Below, in pieces: positions 33,426 to 43,975 of a DNA stretch of 64,000 nt (position 1 is the stretch's first letter; the number at the start of each line of letters is the position of its first letter). The translations under genes and the position numbers were made by a program. Below the pieces are notes generated by a model, which saw only the letters and a list, made by a program, of their open reading frames with translations, made no database searches and had not been told where the DNA came from. The DNA comes from Affinundibacterium amnicola. Its GTDB lineage: Bacteria; Pseudomonadota; Gammaproteobacteria; Burkholderiales; Burkholderiaceae_D. The DNA is taken from NCBI RefSeq assembly GCF_014284275.1, contig NZ_JACOFU010000009.1, positions 124,001-188,000 on the forward strand, read 5' to 3'.

Positions 33426-35744
33426 ATGTCATTAAATAATTATTCCATGCCTCGGAAAAGTCATTCTACAAAAGCGTTATTATCGCATTCATCTCAGTCG
33501 ACAGCTATGTTTCCCGCAAGTCCGGTATTTGCGAAGACTTTAATTGCTGCGTGTTTGTTTTCGGCTTTTGCGTCTTCGCATGCGCAAGAAGCGTCGCCCC
33601 AACAAGTTGTAGTTGAAAAAAAGCCTGACGAATTAGTATTAAAAGTAGATTCCAAGCTCGATTTAAAAAATCCCTCTTCCCAGCAATCAACCACGATGGT
33701 GATTAAGGCAGAGCAAGTTAGCGGCCAACCTGATCGCGTGATCCATTTGGATCATCAAGTTGAAGTCACGCGGGGTAATCTGAATTTCAGCGCAGACAAG
33801 GCAACTTACTTGCAGGTCGAAGATCAACTAGATGCTTCGGGTAAGGTGAAATTGCAGCGTAATGGCGATTGCTACAGCGGCGATTTGATGCGTTTTATCT
33901 TGGAGACAGGCGCAGGTTATGTGCAAAACCCTAGTTATTATTTCGCAAAAAATAATGGACAAGGTCGTGCTGATAAGATTGAATTTGAGAACGAAGAAAA
34001 AGCCAAGATCACCAACGGCACTTACAGTACTTGTGAAGGTTTAGATCCTGATTGGTATTTGCGTGCCGATACCATGAGTTTGGATACTGGGTTAGACACG
34101 GGCATTGCGGGCAAATCCGTCTTGTATTTTAAAGGTGTGCCGATTATGGGTACGCCTTCTTGGCTGAACTTTAGTTTCCCCTTGTCTGGTGCGCGTCATT
34201 CTGGTTTGTTGCCGCCGACAGTTGGGCATTCAAACAAGGGTGGTGTTGAGTTTGGTATGCCGTACTACTTCAATATCGCTCCTAATCGTGATTTTACTTT
34301 GCATCCAAAACTGATCGCCAGACGTGGTTTACAGTTAGGGATGGAAGGTCGATATCTGGGTGAAACCTACGGTGGCGAAACTGCAATTGAAGTGATTCGC
34401 GATAAATTAACCGAGACCACGCGATATGCCGGTGCTTCCGTGCATCGACAGAGTTTGACGCCGGGTTTAGTGTTTTCATGGAATATGAACAAGGCTTCGG
34501 ATAATGATTACCCAGCCGATTTTTCGAATTCCACAACGAAAACCGCGCAACGTTTGTTAGTACGTGATATCGGGCTCGATTACTATGGTTCGATTTGGAA
34601 CGCGTCTCTGCGCTCGACCAGTTATCAAGTTTTACAAGACGTCACAGCACCGATTACTTTGCCGTACGAACGTTTGCCACAGTTGAGTTTTCGTGCTGGT
34701 CAAAGTGATGTATTTGGTTTAGATTGGTCAGTTGATGCATCAATGACGCGCTTTTGGCATCCAACTTTAACGCGTGGTCAGCGCGCCGTGATCAATCCAC
34801 AACTGTCTTTGCCATTTATTCAGCCAGCGTATTTTGTAGTGCCGAAAGTGTCATTTCATGCGACCAGCTACCAGATCGATAATCCTATGGCCGGGCAGCC
34901 AGATCGTTTGCAAAGAACAGTACCGAGTTTTTCTGTCGATAGTGGCTTGATTTTTGAGCGTCGTGCCAGTTTGCTCGGCAATAAAATGACTCAGACTTTG
35001 GAGCCGCGTCTGTTTTATGTCAACACGCCTTTCCGCGATCAGAAAGATTACCCTTTATTTGATACCGCCTTAGCCGATTTTAATTTTGCGCAGATTTTCA
35101 GTGAAAATCGTTTCACCGGACACGATAGGATTGGTGATTCAAATCAAGTAACCGCAGCAGTCGTTTCACGTTTTATTGAAGATAATGGTGCCGAGCGATT
35201 TAAGTTTGCGCTTGGCCAGCGTTTTTATTTCAATACGCAAAAAGTGAGTCTCGATGGTATTTCTAGTCCAAGTCGCTCAGATTTATTACTGGCAGGCACC
35301 GGACAAATTTCTGATACCTTAAACGTCGAAGCCGCTTTGCAAGTAAGCCAGAGTGATAGACAATCAGTGCGCTCTAACTATGCAGTGCGTTGGCAACCAG
35401 CGCCGAAAAAAATACTGAATTTGCAATATCAATTCCAACGTGAAGTCTTGAAGCAATTAGAGTTGTCAGGTCAGTGGCCAGTTGCGCATCGTTGGTATGT
35501 AGTAGGTAAGAGTAACTATTCCTTGCAAAATAGTAAAATGGTGGAAGGCTTAGCGGGATTTGAATATCGTGCCGATTGCTGGGCTTTGCGATTTGTCGCA
35601 CACCGTTTTGCAACGACTAATTTGTCTAACAATTCAGGTTTTTCGATTCAGTTAGAGTTAAATGGCTTAGCGCGGATAGGATTTGGTTCGAATCCGGTGG
35701 AAACTTTGAAAAAGAATATTTCCGGTTATCAGGCTACGAATTAG
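33426..35744 (+). CDS. lptD: LPS assembly outer-membrane protein LptD
   Basis: 772 aa from ATG 33426. In-frame TTG 33303 is rejected; ATG 33447 or 33507 is possible since ribosome sites are weak, and the signal peptide (FAKTLIAACLFSAFASSHAQ) starts near 33507. An OstA/LptA-like N-domain (VIHLDHQVEVTRGNLNFSADKATY) is followed by the LptD barrel (GARHSGLLPPTVGHSNKGGVEFGMPYYFNIAPNRDFTLHP). Cysteines at GDCYSG, STCEG and ADCWAL could form the interdomain disulfide. Family knowledge: with LptE it inserts LPS in the outer leaflet. First gene before surA, its folding helper. Confidence 0.93.
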   Translation: MSLNNYSMPRKSHSTKALLSHSSQSTAMFPASPVFAKTLIAACLFSAFASSHAQEASPQQVVVEKKPDELVLKVDSKLDLKNPSSQQSTTMVIKAEQVSGQPDRVIHLDHQVEVTRGNLNFSADKATYLQVEDQLDASGKVKLQRNGDCYSGDLMRFILETGAGYVQNPSYYFAKNNGQGRADKIEFENEEKAKITNGTYSTCEGLDPDWYLRADTMSLDTGLDTGIAGKSVLYFKGVPIMGTPSWLNFSFPLSGARHSGLLPPTVGHSNKGGVEFGMPYYFNIAPNRDFTLHPKLIARRGLQLGMEGRYLGETYGGETAIEVIRDKLTETTRYAGASVHRQSLTPGLVFSWNMNKASDNDYPADFSNSTTKTAQRLLVRDIGLDYYGSIWNASLRSTSYQVLQDVTAPITLPYERLPQLSFRAGQSDVFGLDWSVDASMTRFWHPTLTRGQRAVINPQLSLPFIQPAYFVVPKVSFHATSYQIDNPMAGQPDRLQRTVPSFSVDSGLIFERRASLLGNKMTQTLEPRLFYVNTPFRDQKDYPLFDTALADFNFAQIFSENRFTGHDRIGDSNQVTAAVVSRFIEDNGAERFKFALGQRFYFNTQKVSLDGISSPSRSDLLLAGTGQISDTLNVEAALQVSQSDRQSVRSNYAVRWQPAPKKILNLQYQFQREVLKQLELSGQWPVAHRWYVVGKSNYSLQNSKMVEGLAGFEYRADCWALRFVAHRFATTNLSNNSGFSIQLELNGLARIGFGSNPVETLKKNISGYQATN

Positions 35745-35833
35745 CGTGTATATTGCAGCTTTCGCCAGAAAATGGCGATAAAAGTCGAGGTAGATTAGCT
35801 AGCACCTCATTTTTATTATGAATTTGGATCACT

Positions 35834-37282
35834 ATGCGACACAATTTGCACATGAATCAATTGAAACGCCCTGCAGCAATCTGTTTATCGGTATGCCTGA
35901 CCGCTTTATTTGGTCTTTCCTTTTCAACTTCCGCATGGTCGCAAGCTGCGCCTGCAGCGAAACCACAATCGACTTCCCCGATCGCACCGATTGAAGATCC
36001 ATTAGCGAGTGCGGCTAAAGCGCCAGTGAAAAAAGTTTCCAAGGCGCAGATCATTAACGGTATCGCTGTGGTAGTGAATGATGAAGTCATCACCAATATG
36101 GAAGTGCAGGAACGCATCAATTCGATTGAGCGCAGTTTGAAAGCACAGGGAACGCCACTGCCAGCGCGTGCGGATCTCGAAAAGCAAATTTTGGAACGTA
36201 TGATCATTGATCGTTTGCAAGTGCAACTGGCAAAAGAGCAAGGTATGCGTGTTGATGACATTATGCTCGACCGCGCTTTGCAAAGAATGGCAGAGCAAAA
36301 TAAAACGACTTTGCAAGAATTGCGTAATCAGATTGAGCGTGATGGTACGTCTTTCTCTGCTTTCCGCGAAGAGATTCGTGATGACATCATGATGCAGCGT
36401 GTGCGTGAACGTGAAGTGGAAAGTAAGTTGCAAGTGTCTGAATTAGAGGTGGATAACTTCATCGCGGCGCAAGAAGCAGCACCAAGTAAAAATCAAGAAA
36501 TTAATTTAGGTCACATCATGGTTCGTATTCCTGAAAATGCGACACCTGAAGTGATTGCACAGCGTAATGCACGTGCGCAAGAAGCCTATAAAAAATTGCG
36601 AATTGGTGATGATTTCGCCAAATTAGCGGCAACTTATTCTGACTCTAATGAAGCGCTGAAAGGTGGCGAAGTGGGTTGGCGTGAACAGGATAAAATTCCT
36701 ACCATTTTTGTCGATGCGGTGAATAAAATTAGTTTTGTCGGTGGCTTCTCTGAGATCGTTCGTAGTCCCAATGGCTTCCATATTTTTAAATTGTTAGGTA
36801 AGCGCGATGTTGCGCCTGTGGCCGCAAGCAATACGGTTCAAGAAACCAATGTACGTCATATCTTAATGCGCCCGACCCAGTTATTGACTGCTGCGCAGGT
36901 AAAGACTACTTTGGCAGAACTTAAACAAAAGATCCTGAATAAGACTGCGACGTTTGAAGAATTAGCGAAAGCAAATTCGGTTGATACATCGGCTTCAAAA
37001 GGCGGCGATTTAGGTTGGGTTAATCCTGGTGATACCTTCCCTGAGTTTGAAACCACGATGAATAAGTTGGCAATCAATGAAGTCAGTGATCCGATTGAAA
37101 CGCAAATGGGTTTTCATATTTTGCAAGTCGTAGAACGCAAAGTGAGTGACGATTCTAAAGAGCGCAAACGTGTGGCCGCACGCCAATCTGTACGTGCACG
37201 TAAATCGGAAGAAGCATTGCAAGACTGGTTGCGTCAATTACGTGACCGCGCCTACGTTGAATTCCGTACCGAGCAGAAGTAA
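35834..37282 (+). CDS. surA: Periplasmic chaperone/peptidyl-prolyl isomerase SurA
   Basis: 482 aa. Signal peptide residues 1-36 (LTALFGLSFSTSAWSQ), SurA N-domain (AQIINGIAVVVNDEVITNMEVQERI), then two parvulin domains: INLGHIMVRIPENATPE...GGEVGWREQDKIPTIF and VRHILMRPTQLL...GGDLGWVNPGDTFPEFE. The Gln/Ala/Lys-rich 30-residue region after the signal is an extra linker. Family knowledge: delivers unfolded outer-membrane proteins, including LptD, to BAM. Confidence 0.95.
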   Translation: MRHNLHMNQLKRPAAICLSVCLTALFGLSFSTSAWSQAAPAAKPQSTSPIAPIEDPLASAAKAPVKKVSKAQIINGIAVVVNDEVITNMEVQERINSIERSLKAQGTPLPARADLEKQILERMIIDRLQVQLAKEQGMRVDDIMLDRALQRMAEQNKTTLQELRNQIERDGTSFSAFREEIRDDIMMQRVREREVESKLQVSELEVDNFIAAQEAAPSKNQEINLGHIMVRIPENATPEVIAQRNARAQEAYKKLRIGDDFAKLAATYSDSNEALKGGEVGWREQDKIPTIFVDAVNKISFVGGFSEIVRSPNGFHIFKLLGKRDVAPVAASNTVQETNVRHILMRPTQLLTAAQVKTTLAELKQKILNKTATFEELAKANSVDTSASKGGDLGWVNPGDTFPEFETTMNKLAINEVSDPIETQMGFHILQVVERKVSDDSKERKRVAARQSVRARKSEEALQDWLRQLRDRAYVEFRTEQK

Positions 37283-37303
37283 TCAAAATAAATATCAAAC
37301 ATA

Positions 37304-38368
37304 ATGGGATCGCGTCTACCTGTCATTGCAATTACCGTTGGTGAACCAGCCGGCATTGGTCCAGAAATATCTTTGCTGGCGGCTTGGGAATTGCGTGCGC
37401 AGGTGCGCCCTATATTGATTGGTGACGCTGCTTATCTGGCGATGCTGGCGCATGATTTGGATAGAAATATTCGCTTGATGGGCATCTCTCAGCAGGCACT
37501 TCGCAATAATGGTTTGCCGGGTTGTGGCAAAGATCAAATTACCGTTATCGACAGTCCACTCTCTGCGCATGTGGTCGCAGGCCAGCTAGATCCACGCAAC
37601 GGTCGCGCAGTGTTAGCGACTTTAGACTTGGCAATCGAATGCATACAGCAAGGCTGGTGCGATGCCATGGTTACTGCGCCCTTGCAAAAAAGTACGATCA
37701 ATGATGCCGGCGTCGCATTCACCGGACATACCGAATACTTGGCGCAACAAACCAATACGCCGCAAGTCGTGATGATGCTGGCATGTGAAGCATCCGCCCA
37801 TTTGCCACAGCCTTTACGCGTTGCATTAGCCACCACGCATTTACCCTTGCGTGAAGTTCCTGATGCGATCAAATTTGATGACTTGTTACGCAGCTTACAG
37901 ATCATTCATCGTGATTTGCAAGAAAAATTTGGCATCGCAAAACCCAAGATTTACGTCACAGGTTTGAATCCGCATGCGGGTGAAAACGGCTATCTTGGCC
38001 AAGAAGAAATCGAAGTCATCAATCCAGTCATTTTGCATGCGCGTAGTTTAGGCATGGACGTGCATGGCGCTTTTCCTGCCGATACTTTATTTCAGCAAAA
38101 ATATCTGAAAGATGCCGATTGTGTGCTGGCGATGTATCACGATCAAGGTTTGTCCGTGTTAAAGCATGCGAGTTTTGGTCTGGGCGTCAACATTACCTTG
38201 GGTTTGCCATTGATACGCACCTCGGTTGATCATGGTACCGCTTTAGATTTAGCAAAATTGGGCACTGGTTTGGCCGATGCAGGTAGTATGAAAGTAGCGA
38301 TGCGTATTGCCGCAGAAATGGTGGCGCGCCAACATGCTAGTTCCAATCCGGCGAATAGCCATCACTAA
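37304..38368 (+). CDS. pdxA: 4-hydroxythreonine-4-phosphate dehydrogenase PdxA
   Basis: 354 aa. Starts [22 protein letters not shown] (family N-terminal GEPAGIGPE motif); metal-binding histidines in [12 protein letters not shown] and [37 protein letters not shown]-like block near the C-terminus. Family knowledge: NAD-dependent step in pyridoxal phosphate synthesis. It lies 21 bp after surA and 55 bp before rsmA, the conserved order. Confidence 0.95.
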   Translation: MGSRLPVIAITVGEPAGIGPEISLLAAWELRAQVRPILIGDAAYLAMLAHDLDRNIRLMGISQQALRNNGLPGCGKDQITVIDSPLSAHVVAGQLDPRNGRAVLATLDLAIECIQQGWCDAMVTAPLQKSTINDAGVAFTGHTEYLAQQTNTPQVVMMLACEASAHLPQPLRVALATTHLPLREVPDAIKFDDLLRSLQIIHRDLQEKFGIAKPKIYVTGLNPHAGENGYLGQEEIEVINPVILHARSLGMDVHGAFPADTLFQQKYLKDADCVLAMYHDQGLSVLKHASFGLGVNITLGLPLIRTSVDHGTALDLAKLGTGLADAGSMKVAMRIAAEMVARQHASSNPANSHH

Positions 38369-38423
38369 GTTATCCTTGCGTGTGCATAAGCTCGCTACGC
38401 TATAACGAAAAAATACAAAGAAT

Positions 38424-39197
38424 ATGAAACACATAGCCCGTAAACGTTTTGGTCAAAATTTTCTCACTGATCAACAAGTCTTAAACGACATTATTAGCGT
38501 GATTAATCCAAAATCTGGCGAGAGCATGGTGGAGATTGGTCCTGGCTTGGCGGCGATGACACGCCTTTTGCTAGAAGGTTTGGATCAATTGCATGTGGTC
38601 GAACTGGATCGTGATCTGGTCGCCAGATTAAAGAAGAGTTTTGACCAGACAAAATTGATTATTCACGAAGGTGACGCACTGCAATTTGATTTCGCATCAA
38701 TCCCCGTGAATGAAGGCAAAAAGCTGCGTATTGTCGGCAATCTTCCTTACAATATTTCTAGTCCTTTGTTATTTCATCTTGCTGAGTATGCCGAGCAAGT
38801 GGAAGACCAACACTTCATGCTACAAAAGGAAGTCGTTGAGCGCATGGTGGCGGAACCAGGTGGCAAAGAATATGGTCGCCTGTCGGTGATGCTGCAATGG
38901 CGTTATCACATGGAATTGCTATTCATCGTGCCGCCGACGGCGTTTGATCCGCCACCACGCGTCGATTCTGCGATAGTACGCATGATTCCGAAAAAAGAAA
39001 AACTGTCGTGTAAATTGCAAAACTTGGAACAAGTCGTGACCAAGTCATTCTCCCAACGTCGTAAAACCATACGCAATTGTGTTGCGGGTTTATTTACCGA
39101 ACAACAATTGATGGATGTTGGTATTGATCCGCAGTTGCGTGCAGAAGCCATCCCTTTAGAGCAATACGTTGCGCTTGCTAATCTTCTGCCTGCTTAA
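38424..39197 (+). CDS. rsmA: 16S rRNA dimethyladenosine transferase RsmA (KsgA)
   Basis: 257 aa. [22 protein letters not shown] motif [15 protein letters not shown], acidic motif VVELDRDL and catalytic [14 protein letters not shown] are all present; [15 protein letters not shown] near the C-terminus is the family's rRNA-binding block. Family knowledge: dimethylates two adenosines of helix 45 in 16S rRNA late in 30S assembly. Confidence 0.95.
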   Translation: MKHIARKRFGQNFLTDQQVLNDIISVINPKSGESMVEIGPGLAAMTRLLLEGLDQLHVVELDRDLVARLKKSFDQTKLIIHEGDALQFDFASIPVNEGKKLRIVGNLPYNISSPLLFHLAEYAEQVEDQHFMLQKEVVERMVAEPGGKEYGRLSVMLQWRYHMELLFIVPPTAFDPPPRVDSAIVRMIPKKEKLSCKLQNLEQVVTKSFSQRRKTIRNCVAGLFTEQQLMDVGIDPQLRAEAIPLEQYVALANLLPA

Positions 39198-39221
39198 ACT
39201 TCCTTGAGTTGAATAAAAAAG

Positions 39222-40868
39222 ATGAATCTTACCAATACTCCTGAATGGCAAGCTTTATTAGTGCACAAAGCGCGCCTGCAAGATCAACATCTGCGTGATT
39301 TGTTTGCCGAAGACGAGAATAGGTTTAAGCATTTTTCCTTGGAGCTTGACGGTTTATTGGTGGATTATTCCAAGCAGAGAATTGATACCGCAGCTTTGAA
39401 AGATTTGCTGGCATTGGCTGAACATTCAGATGTTGCGGCTTGGCGTGATCGTATGTTCGCGGGAGAGAAAATTAACTTCAGTGAAAACCGTGCGGTTTTA
39501 CACACCGCTTTGCGCCACACTGATTTCACGCCATTTCCCAATGCCGAAAATGATGTGATGCCCGAAGTCCATGCGGTGCGCAAACAAATGCGCGATATTG
39601 TTGAACGTGTGCGTAGTGGTTTGTGGCGTGGCTTCAAAGGTGATGCGATACAAAATATTGTGAATATCGGTATCGGTGGTTCAGATTTGGGGCCGAAGTT
39701 AGCGACACGCGCGCTCTCTGCCTTACAACATCCTGGTTTGAATTTCTATTACGTATCGAATCTCGATAGCGCGCACCTCGCACCGCTGCTAGAAAAGCTC
39801 GATCCACATACGACACTGTTCATTGTTGCATCGAAAACTTTCACTACCCAAGAAACCAGCATTAATGCACACACTGCCAGAACTTGGTTATTGGCATCCG
39901 CGATGGAAGAGTGGGCAATCGCTAAACACTTTATTGCAGTGACATCGAATCCAAGTAAGGCCCAAGAATTTGGTATTCCAGAATCGAATATTTTGCAGAT
40001 TTGGGATTGGGTTGGTGGTCGTTATTCTTTGTGGTCGGCGGTCGGACTGTCGGTGGCTTTAGCGATTGGTATGCGTGGTTTTGAGCGCTTGTTAGAAGGC
40101 GCCGAAACCATGGATAAGCATTTTTGCAGCGCGCCTCTAGAAAAAAACTTACCCGTTTTGCTGGCATTGATTTCTATCTGGAATACGAATTTCCTTGGTG
40201 CCGAAACCACTGCCGTTTTGCCCTACAATGAATCGATGCGTCATTTACCTGGCTTCTTGCAACAGCTAGAAATGGAATCGAACGGCAAGACCGTAGGGCG
40301 TGATGGCGCAGCTTTAAACTGCCGCGCAAATCCTATCGTTTGGGGGGAAATTGGTGTTAATGGTCAACATGCATTTTTCCAATTATTGCATCAGGGTGGT
40401 TGGTTAATTCCTTGTGATTTTGTGGTCGCTGCCAGCAGTGACTATCCATTACCTGGACATCAAGCGCCATTGCTGGCGAACTGTTTGGCACAAAGTTCCG
40501 CCTTGGCGTTTGGAAAAACTGAGCAACAAGCACGCATAGAATTGGCGGCGACAGGCTTGAAAGATGAAGCCATTGCCAAATTATTGCCGCATAAAGTATT
40601 TGCGGGTAATCAGCCATCAACCACGATCTTGATGCCTAGCCTCGATCCCTTCCAACTTGGCATGTTATTGGCATTGTATGAGCATAAAGTATTTGTGCAA
40701 GGCGTGGTGTGGGGTCTGAATTCCTTTGATCAATGGGGCGTAGAACTGGGCAAGCAATTGGCAAATAGTTTGTTACCCGTATTAGAAGGCAATCAAACTT
40801 ACGACGCGCTGCTCGATGATTCGACACGTGGTTTGATTTCTTACTTCCGGCGTTACGGCAATAACTAA
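39222..40868 (+). CDS. pgi: Glucose-6-phosphate isomerase Pgi
   Basis: 548 aa, normal length for the long bacterial type. Signatures: NIVNIGIGGSDLGPKLATRAL, VASKTFTTQETSINAHTAR, WDWVGGRYSLWSAVGLS, LPYNESMRHLPGFLQQLEMESNGK and the C-terminal VWGLNSFDQWGVELGKQLA. Family knowledge: interconverts glucose-6-P and fructose-6-P. It lies 24 bp behind rsmA, likely cotranscribed at least in part. Confidence 0.96.
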   Translation: MNLTNTPEWQALLVHKARLQDQHLRDLFAEDENRFKHFSLELDGLLVDYSKQRIDTAALKDLLALAEHSDVAAWRDRMFAGEKINFSENRAVLHTALRHTDFTPFPNAENDVMPEVHAVRKQMRDIVERVRSGLWRGFKGDAIQNIVNIGIGGSDLGPKLATRALSALQHPGLNFYYVSNLDSAHLAPLLEKLDPHTTLFIVASKTFTTQETSINAHTARTWLLASAMEEWAIAKHFIAVTSNPSKAQEFGIPESNILQIWDWVGGRYSLWSAVGLSVALAIGMRGFERLLEGAETMDKHFCSAPLEKNLPVLLALISIWNTNFLGAETTAVLPYNESMRHLPGFLQQLEMESNGKTVGRDGAALNCRANPIVWGEIGVNGQHAFFQLLHQGGWLIPCDFVVAASSDYPLPGHQAPLLANCLAQSSALAFGKTEQQARIELAATGLKDEAIAKLLPHKVFAGNQPSTTILMPSLDPFQLGMLLALYEHKVFVQGVVWGLNSFDQWGVELGKQLANSLLPVLEGNQTYDALLDDSTRGLISYFRRYGNN

Positions 40869-40879
40869 AACGAATGGAT

Positions 40880-40907
40880 GAAGAGGCACCGTCATCGGCA
40901 CCTCTTC
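40880..40907. terminator. Inverted repeat between convergent pgi and gloA
   Basis: GAAGAGG (40880-40886) and CCTCTTC (40901-40907) pair around a loop with GCACC/GGCACC elements. Neither side has a strong T-run, so this is only a possible bidirectional terminator. Confidence 0.45.
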
Positions 40908-40920
40908 GCGTATTACATGA

Positions 40921-41325
40921 TCACAAAGTCACAGGTGTATCGAACTCGCGTTCGATGAGTTCCACTTTGTATCCATCCGGATCTTGCACAAATGCGATCA
41001 CGGTCTTGCCACCTTTAACTGGCCCAGCTTCACGCGTCACATTGCCACCACGTGCTTTCACAGCAGCACAAGCCGCCGCTGCATCCGGCACTGAAATCGC
41101 GATATGGCCGTAGGCTGTGCCCATCTCGTAAGACTCAACTCCATAGTTGTAAGTTAATTCTAATTCTGCGTGTTCAGGATTGCTGCCAAACCCTAAGAAG
41201 GCAAGTGTGTATTGATATTCCGGATTGTCGGAAGTACGCAATAATTTCATGCCTAGTACTTCGGTATAAAAATCAATTGAGCGTTGCAGATTGCCGACGC
41301 GTAGCATAGTGTGTAGAAAGCGCAT
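40921..41325 (-). CDS. gloA: Lactoylglutathione lyase (glyoxalase I)
   Basis: 134 aa. Starts [30 protein letters not shown], with metal ligand His5, glutamates in [10 protein letters not shown] and VELIEREF, and the second histidine in YGHIAISV. All four expected ligands of the short Ni-type enzyme are seen. Family knowledge: converts the methylglyoxal-glutathione hemithioacetal to lactoylglutathione. Confidence 0.95.
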   Translation of the reverse strand: MRFLHTMLRVGNLQRSIDFYTEVLGMKLLRTSDNPEYQYTLAFLGFGSNPEHAELELTYNYGVESYEMGTAYGHIAISVPDAAAACAAVKARGGNVTREAGPVKGGKTVIAFVQDPDGYKVELIEREFDTPVTL

Positions 41326-41376
41326 GGTAGGTTCAATACTTAGATAAAAAACGCTATTGTACCGCTGCCCGTAAAT

Positions 41377-42102
41377 TCAGTTTTCGATTTGGAAAAATGA
41401 CCAATTGCCGCGACGGATATCATGTACGCGTCGATTCATGCTTTGCCTGATCCAACGCAAGAAGATATATCGCTTAATGCCTGACAGATTACTCCCATGT
41501 TTGGCGTAAAAATTGTCTGGCGCCTCAAATACTCCGAAGTCATGATTGATGCCTTCCTTTTGTATATAAGTATCTTCACCACGCCATTCCACTGCGGGAT
41601 CTGACAGTACATTGGTGGCGATACCAAAACCGCAAAATGCTCCTTCGGATTCTCTAAACCGCTTTTGCACACTACTTAAATAAGCTTTGTCGAGGATAAA
41701 GCCTTCCAGATTGATCCAACGGTCTTGATGCCAGATTTCTACCCAGCTATGAATAATATTACGTGGCGCCAGCAGATAGGCAATGCCACTGATTGCGCCT
41801 TTTTGCAAACGCTTGTTGATAGTGAATCCATGAAACCGACAAGGAATACCGCATTTGCGTAGTAGTGCCATGAGCAATGTTCCCTTGGTATTGCATTGGC
41901 CGATGCCATCGGCTAAGACCTGTGAAGCCGCTAGGTCATCTGCTTCGTTGTAGCCGAAAGCAATTTCGTTCTGTACGAAATCATAGATTCGCGCTATGCG
42001 TTCTTCATTAGCAAGCTGCAACCAACCTCTGTTCGTGACGAGTTGATGGATTTCGGTGTGATTGAAATTAAGTAATGCTGTGGGACACAAGAATTGTTCC
42101 AT
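41377..42102 (-). CDS. Transglutaminase-like cysteine protease fold protein
   Basis: 241 aa. Cys in ADGIGQCNTKGTLLMALLRKCGIPCR, His in IIHSWVEIWHQDRW and Asp in NLEGFILDKAYL form the expected triad of transglutaminase-like proteins. No signal peptide, so probably cytoplasmic. Substrate unknown. It lies 81 bp behind an AraC regulator on the same strand. Confidence 0.8.
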   Translation of the reverse strand: MEQFLCPTALLNFNHTEIHQLVTNRGWLQLANEERIARIYDFVQNEIAFGYNEADDLAASQVLADGIGQCNTKGTLLMALLRKCGIPCRFHGFTINKRLQKGAISGIAYLLAPRNIIHSWVEIWHQDRWINLEGFILDKAYLSSVQKRFRESEGAFCGFGIATNVLSDPAVEWRGEDTYIQKEGINHDFGVFEAPDNFYAKHGSNLSGIKRYIFLRWIRQSMNRRVHDIRRGNWSFFQIEN

Positions 42103-42183
42103 GTTTGGCCTCGCTTGTTAAAAAATGAATCGAAGCTTAGTGTGACAAAATTCCCATGTCGTCGTCTTGAACGAAACTGCTGA

Positions 42184-42966
42184 TTAATTTTTAGCGGAGC
42201 CATTTTTGAGCGTGAGATTCGGCAATAAACTATGTGGACTGACACCGAACATTGCCATAAAAGTCCGGGAGAAATGCGCCTGATCAGAAAACCCTGCCAG
42301 ATGCGCCGCATCAATCGCGCTACTGCCGTTTAAGATCGATTTGAAGGCAAGTATTAAACGTAGCCACTTTCGGTAACTACGTAAAGGCATGCCGGTCTGC
42401 TCGTGAAACCAGTGGGAAAAACGTGAATCGGACAATGCGATTTGCTGTGCCAGTTCACTTCGTTTGGTATTTTCTGCGCCGATTTCTTGATGAATTCTTT
42501 GCAAAATGATTGCTAGCCGTGGATCAGATGTGCTCGCCATGCGATGATGCTTGAAATAGCTTAAGCAATGTTGATGCAAGTCTTGACTAGAATTGGCTTG
42601 GGTGAGGGCTGCTCTGAAAAAATCGGCAATTTTCTGCGGTAATGTTTGGACTGAAAGTGGCTTGTTCAGATGGTCGCACAATGCCTTCGCAAGTCTAGAA
42701 GTGGGATCAAAAAACAAAGACAAATGTCGTGGTGCGATTAAACGATGTTCTACGCCAGCAGGTACAAAAATCGCATCGTCTTGAAAGCGCACTCCTGCGT
42801 TAAATAAGCTAAGAGGTTGATCAAGACGTACTATGCATTGGTGCGCCCAATGTGCATGAGATTGATTGTCGCCAGTTTGCCCGATAAAGAAAGCAAATCC
42901 CACGTCGATACCAAGTTCGCCAAACCATAGTCGGGTATCAGCAAGTTTGGAGGTATGTGTGGGCAT
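42184..42966 (-). CDS. AraC family transcriptional regulator
   Basis: 260 aa. An N-terminal cupin-like region (AHWAHQCIVRLDQPLSLFNAGVRFQDDAIFVPAGVEHRL) precedes a C-terminal double HTH: RSELAQQIALSDSRFSHWFHEQTGMPLRSYRKWLRL and DAAHLAGFSDQAHFSRTFMAMFGVSP. It may control the transglutaminase-like gene downstream, which is an inference from position. Confidence 0.9.
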   Translation of the reverse strand: MPTHTSKLADTRLWFGELGIDVGFAFFIGQTGDNQSHAHWAHQCIVRLDQPLSLFNAGVRFQDDAIFVPAGVEHRLIAPRHLSLFFDPTSRLAKALCDHLNKPLSVQTLPQKIADFFRAALTQANSSQDLHQHCLSYFKHHRMASTSDPRLAIILQRIHQEIGAENTKRSELAQQIALSDSRFSHWFHEQTGMPLRSYRKWLRLILAFKSILNGSSAIDAAHLAGFSDQAHFSRTFMAMFGVSPHSLLPNLTLKNGSAKN

Positions 42967-42978
42967 GAAACTCGCTGT

Positions 42979-43875
42979 TTAAAAGACCGGCAAATCTGCA
43001 CTGGCATGCCGCCTGAGTTTTTGCTTAGCTTGTTCGTAGTTTGGGTAAATCGATTCAACTGTCGCCCAGAAGTCGGCACTGTGATTCATCTCGCGTAAAT
43101 GTGATAGTTCATGCGCAACCACATAGTCGATAATGTCAGGAGAAAAATGAATCAATCGCCAGTTCAAGCGTATCTTTCCTTGTGAGGTACAAGAGCCCCA
43201 ACGCGTGCCAGCAGAAGACAGACTCATGGAGTGATATGTCACACCCAAACGCTGTGCAAAAATAGGCATGCGTTGATTGAAGATACGCTTCGCTTCTTGT
43301 TGCAGCCAGCTTTGTACTCGGTCTTTGAGTTGTTGCTCGTGAAAATCGGGTGGCAATGAAATATGCAGAATACCTTGTTCAGTATCGTGTACAACAGCGG
43401 TGCGACCTTGATGGCTAATACGCAAACTGAGATGTGTTCCAAGATAAGGAAGACGTGCGCCATCTTCCCAGCGCATGGTCGCTTGTAAACGTCGACTAGC
43501 AAGTTCGCGCTTCTCACGTAATTTGGCAATGATCCATTGCTGTTTTTCGCGTATCGCTTGTTCGATATCTGCGAGCGTCACCCAGCGTGGTGCGGTGATG
43601 CGCAAGCCCTCATCAGCAATTAAAAAACCTATGCTGCGGCGTTTTGATCGACGTAATTCGTATTCGAGAATTTGATCCTGAACTAGGATTTGACGTTTGC
43701 GCGTTCTGGCGGCATTGTCGCTAGGGTTGTCAACGCCGCTCGGTGACGCAGGGCGATTGTCAACACGCACTTCGTTACCGCCAAACAGATCATTAAAGAA
43801 ATCTAATTGTAGTGCGCGTTGCAGACCCTCTATTAGTGAAGGCTTGGCAGGTTTTGCGGGTTTTGCAGCGGGCAT
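42979..43875 (-). CDS. YgjP-like M48-type metallopeptidase domain protein
   Basis: 298 aa. Zinc motif HELSH in DYVVAHELSHLREMNHSADFW, with the second histidine segment (HSADFW) typical of YgjP/SprT-like proteins; SSAGTRWGSCTSQGKIRLNWRL is the conserved block before it. The N-terminal 60 residues are a low-complexity Pro/Ala/Lys start and probably disordered. Function unknown. It is next to plsC in the usual order. Confidence 0.85.
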   Translation of the reverse strand: MPAAKPAKPAKPSLIEGLQRALQLDFFNDLFGGNEVRVDNRPASPSGVDNPSDNAARTRKRQILVQDQILEYELRRSKRRSIGFLIADEGLRITAPRWVTLADIEQAIREKQQWIIAKLREKRELASRRLQATMRWEDGARLPYLGTHLSLRISHQGRTAVVHDTEQGILHISLPPDFHEQQLKDRVQSWLQQEAKRIFNQRMPIFAQRLGVTYHSMSLSSAGTRWGSCTSQGKIRLNWRLIHFSPDIIDYVVAHELSHLREMNHSADFWATVESIYPNYEQAKQKLRRHASADLPVF

Positions 43876-43975
43876 AAGAATCTCTCAAATCGATCAAACT
43901 GCGCGTTCTGAACAGTTAAATACTCAGCTGGTCAAAACGCACTTTAAGAGTGTAGCACGGCTTTTAAGTGTCGAT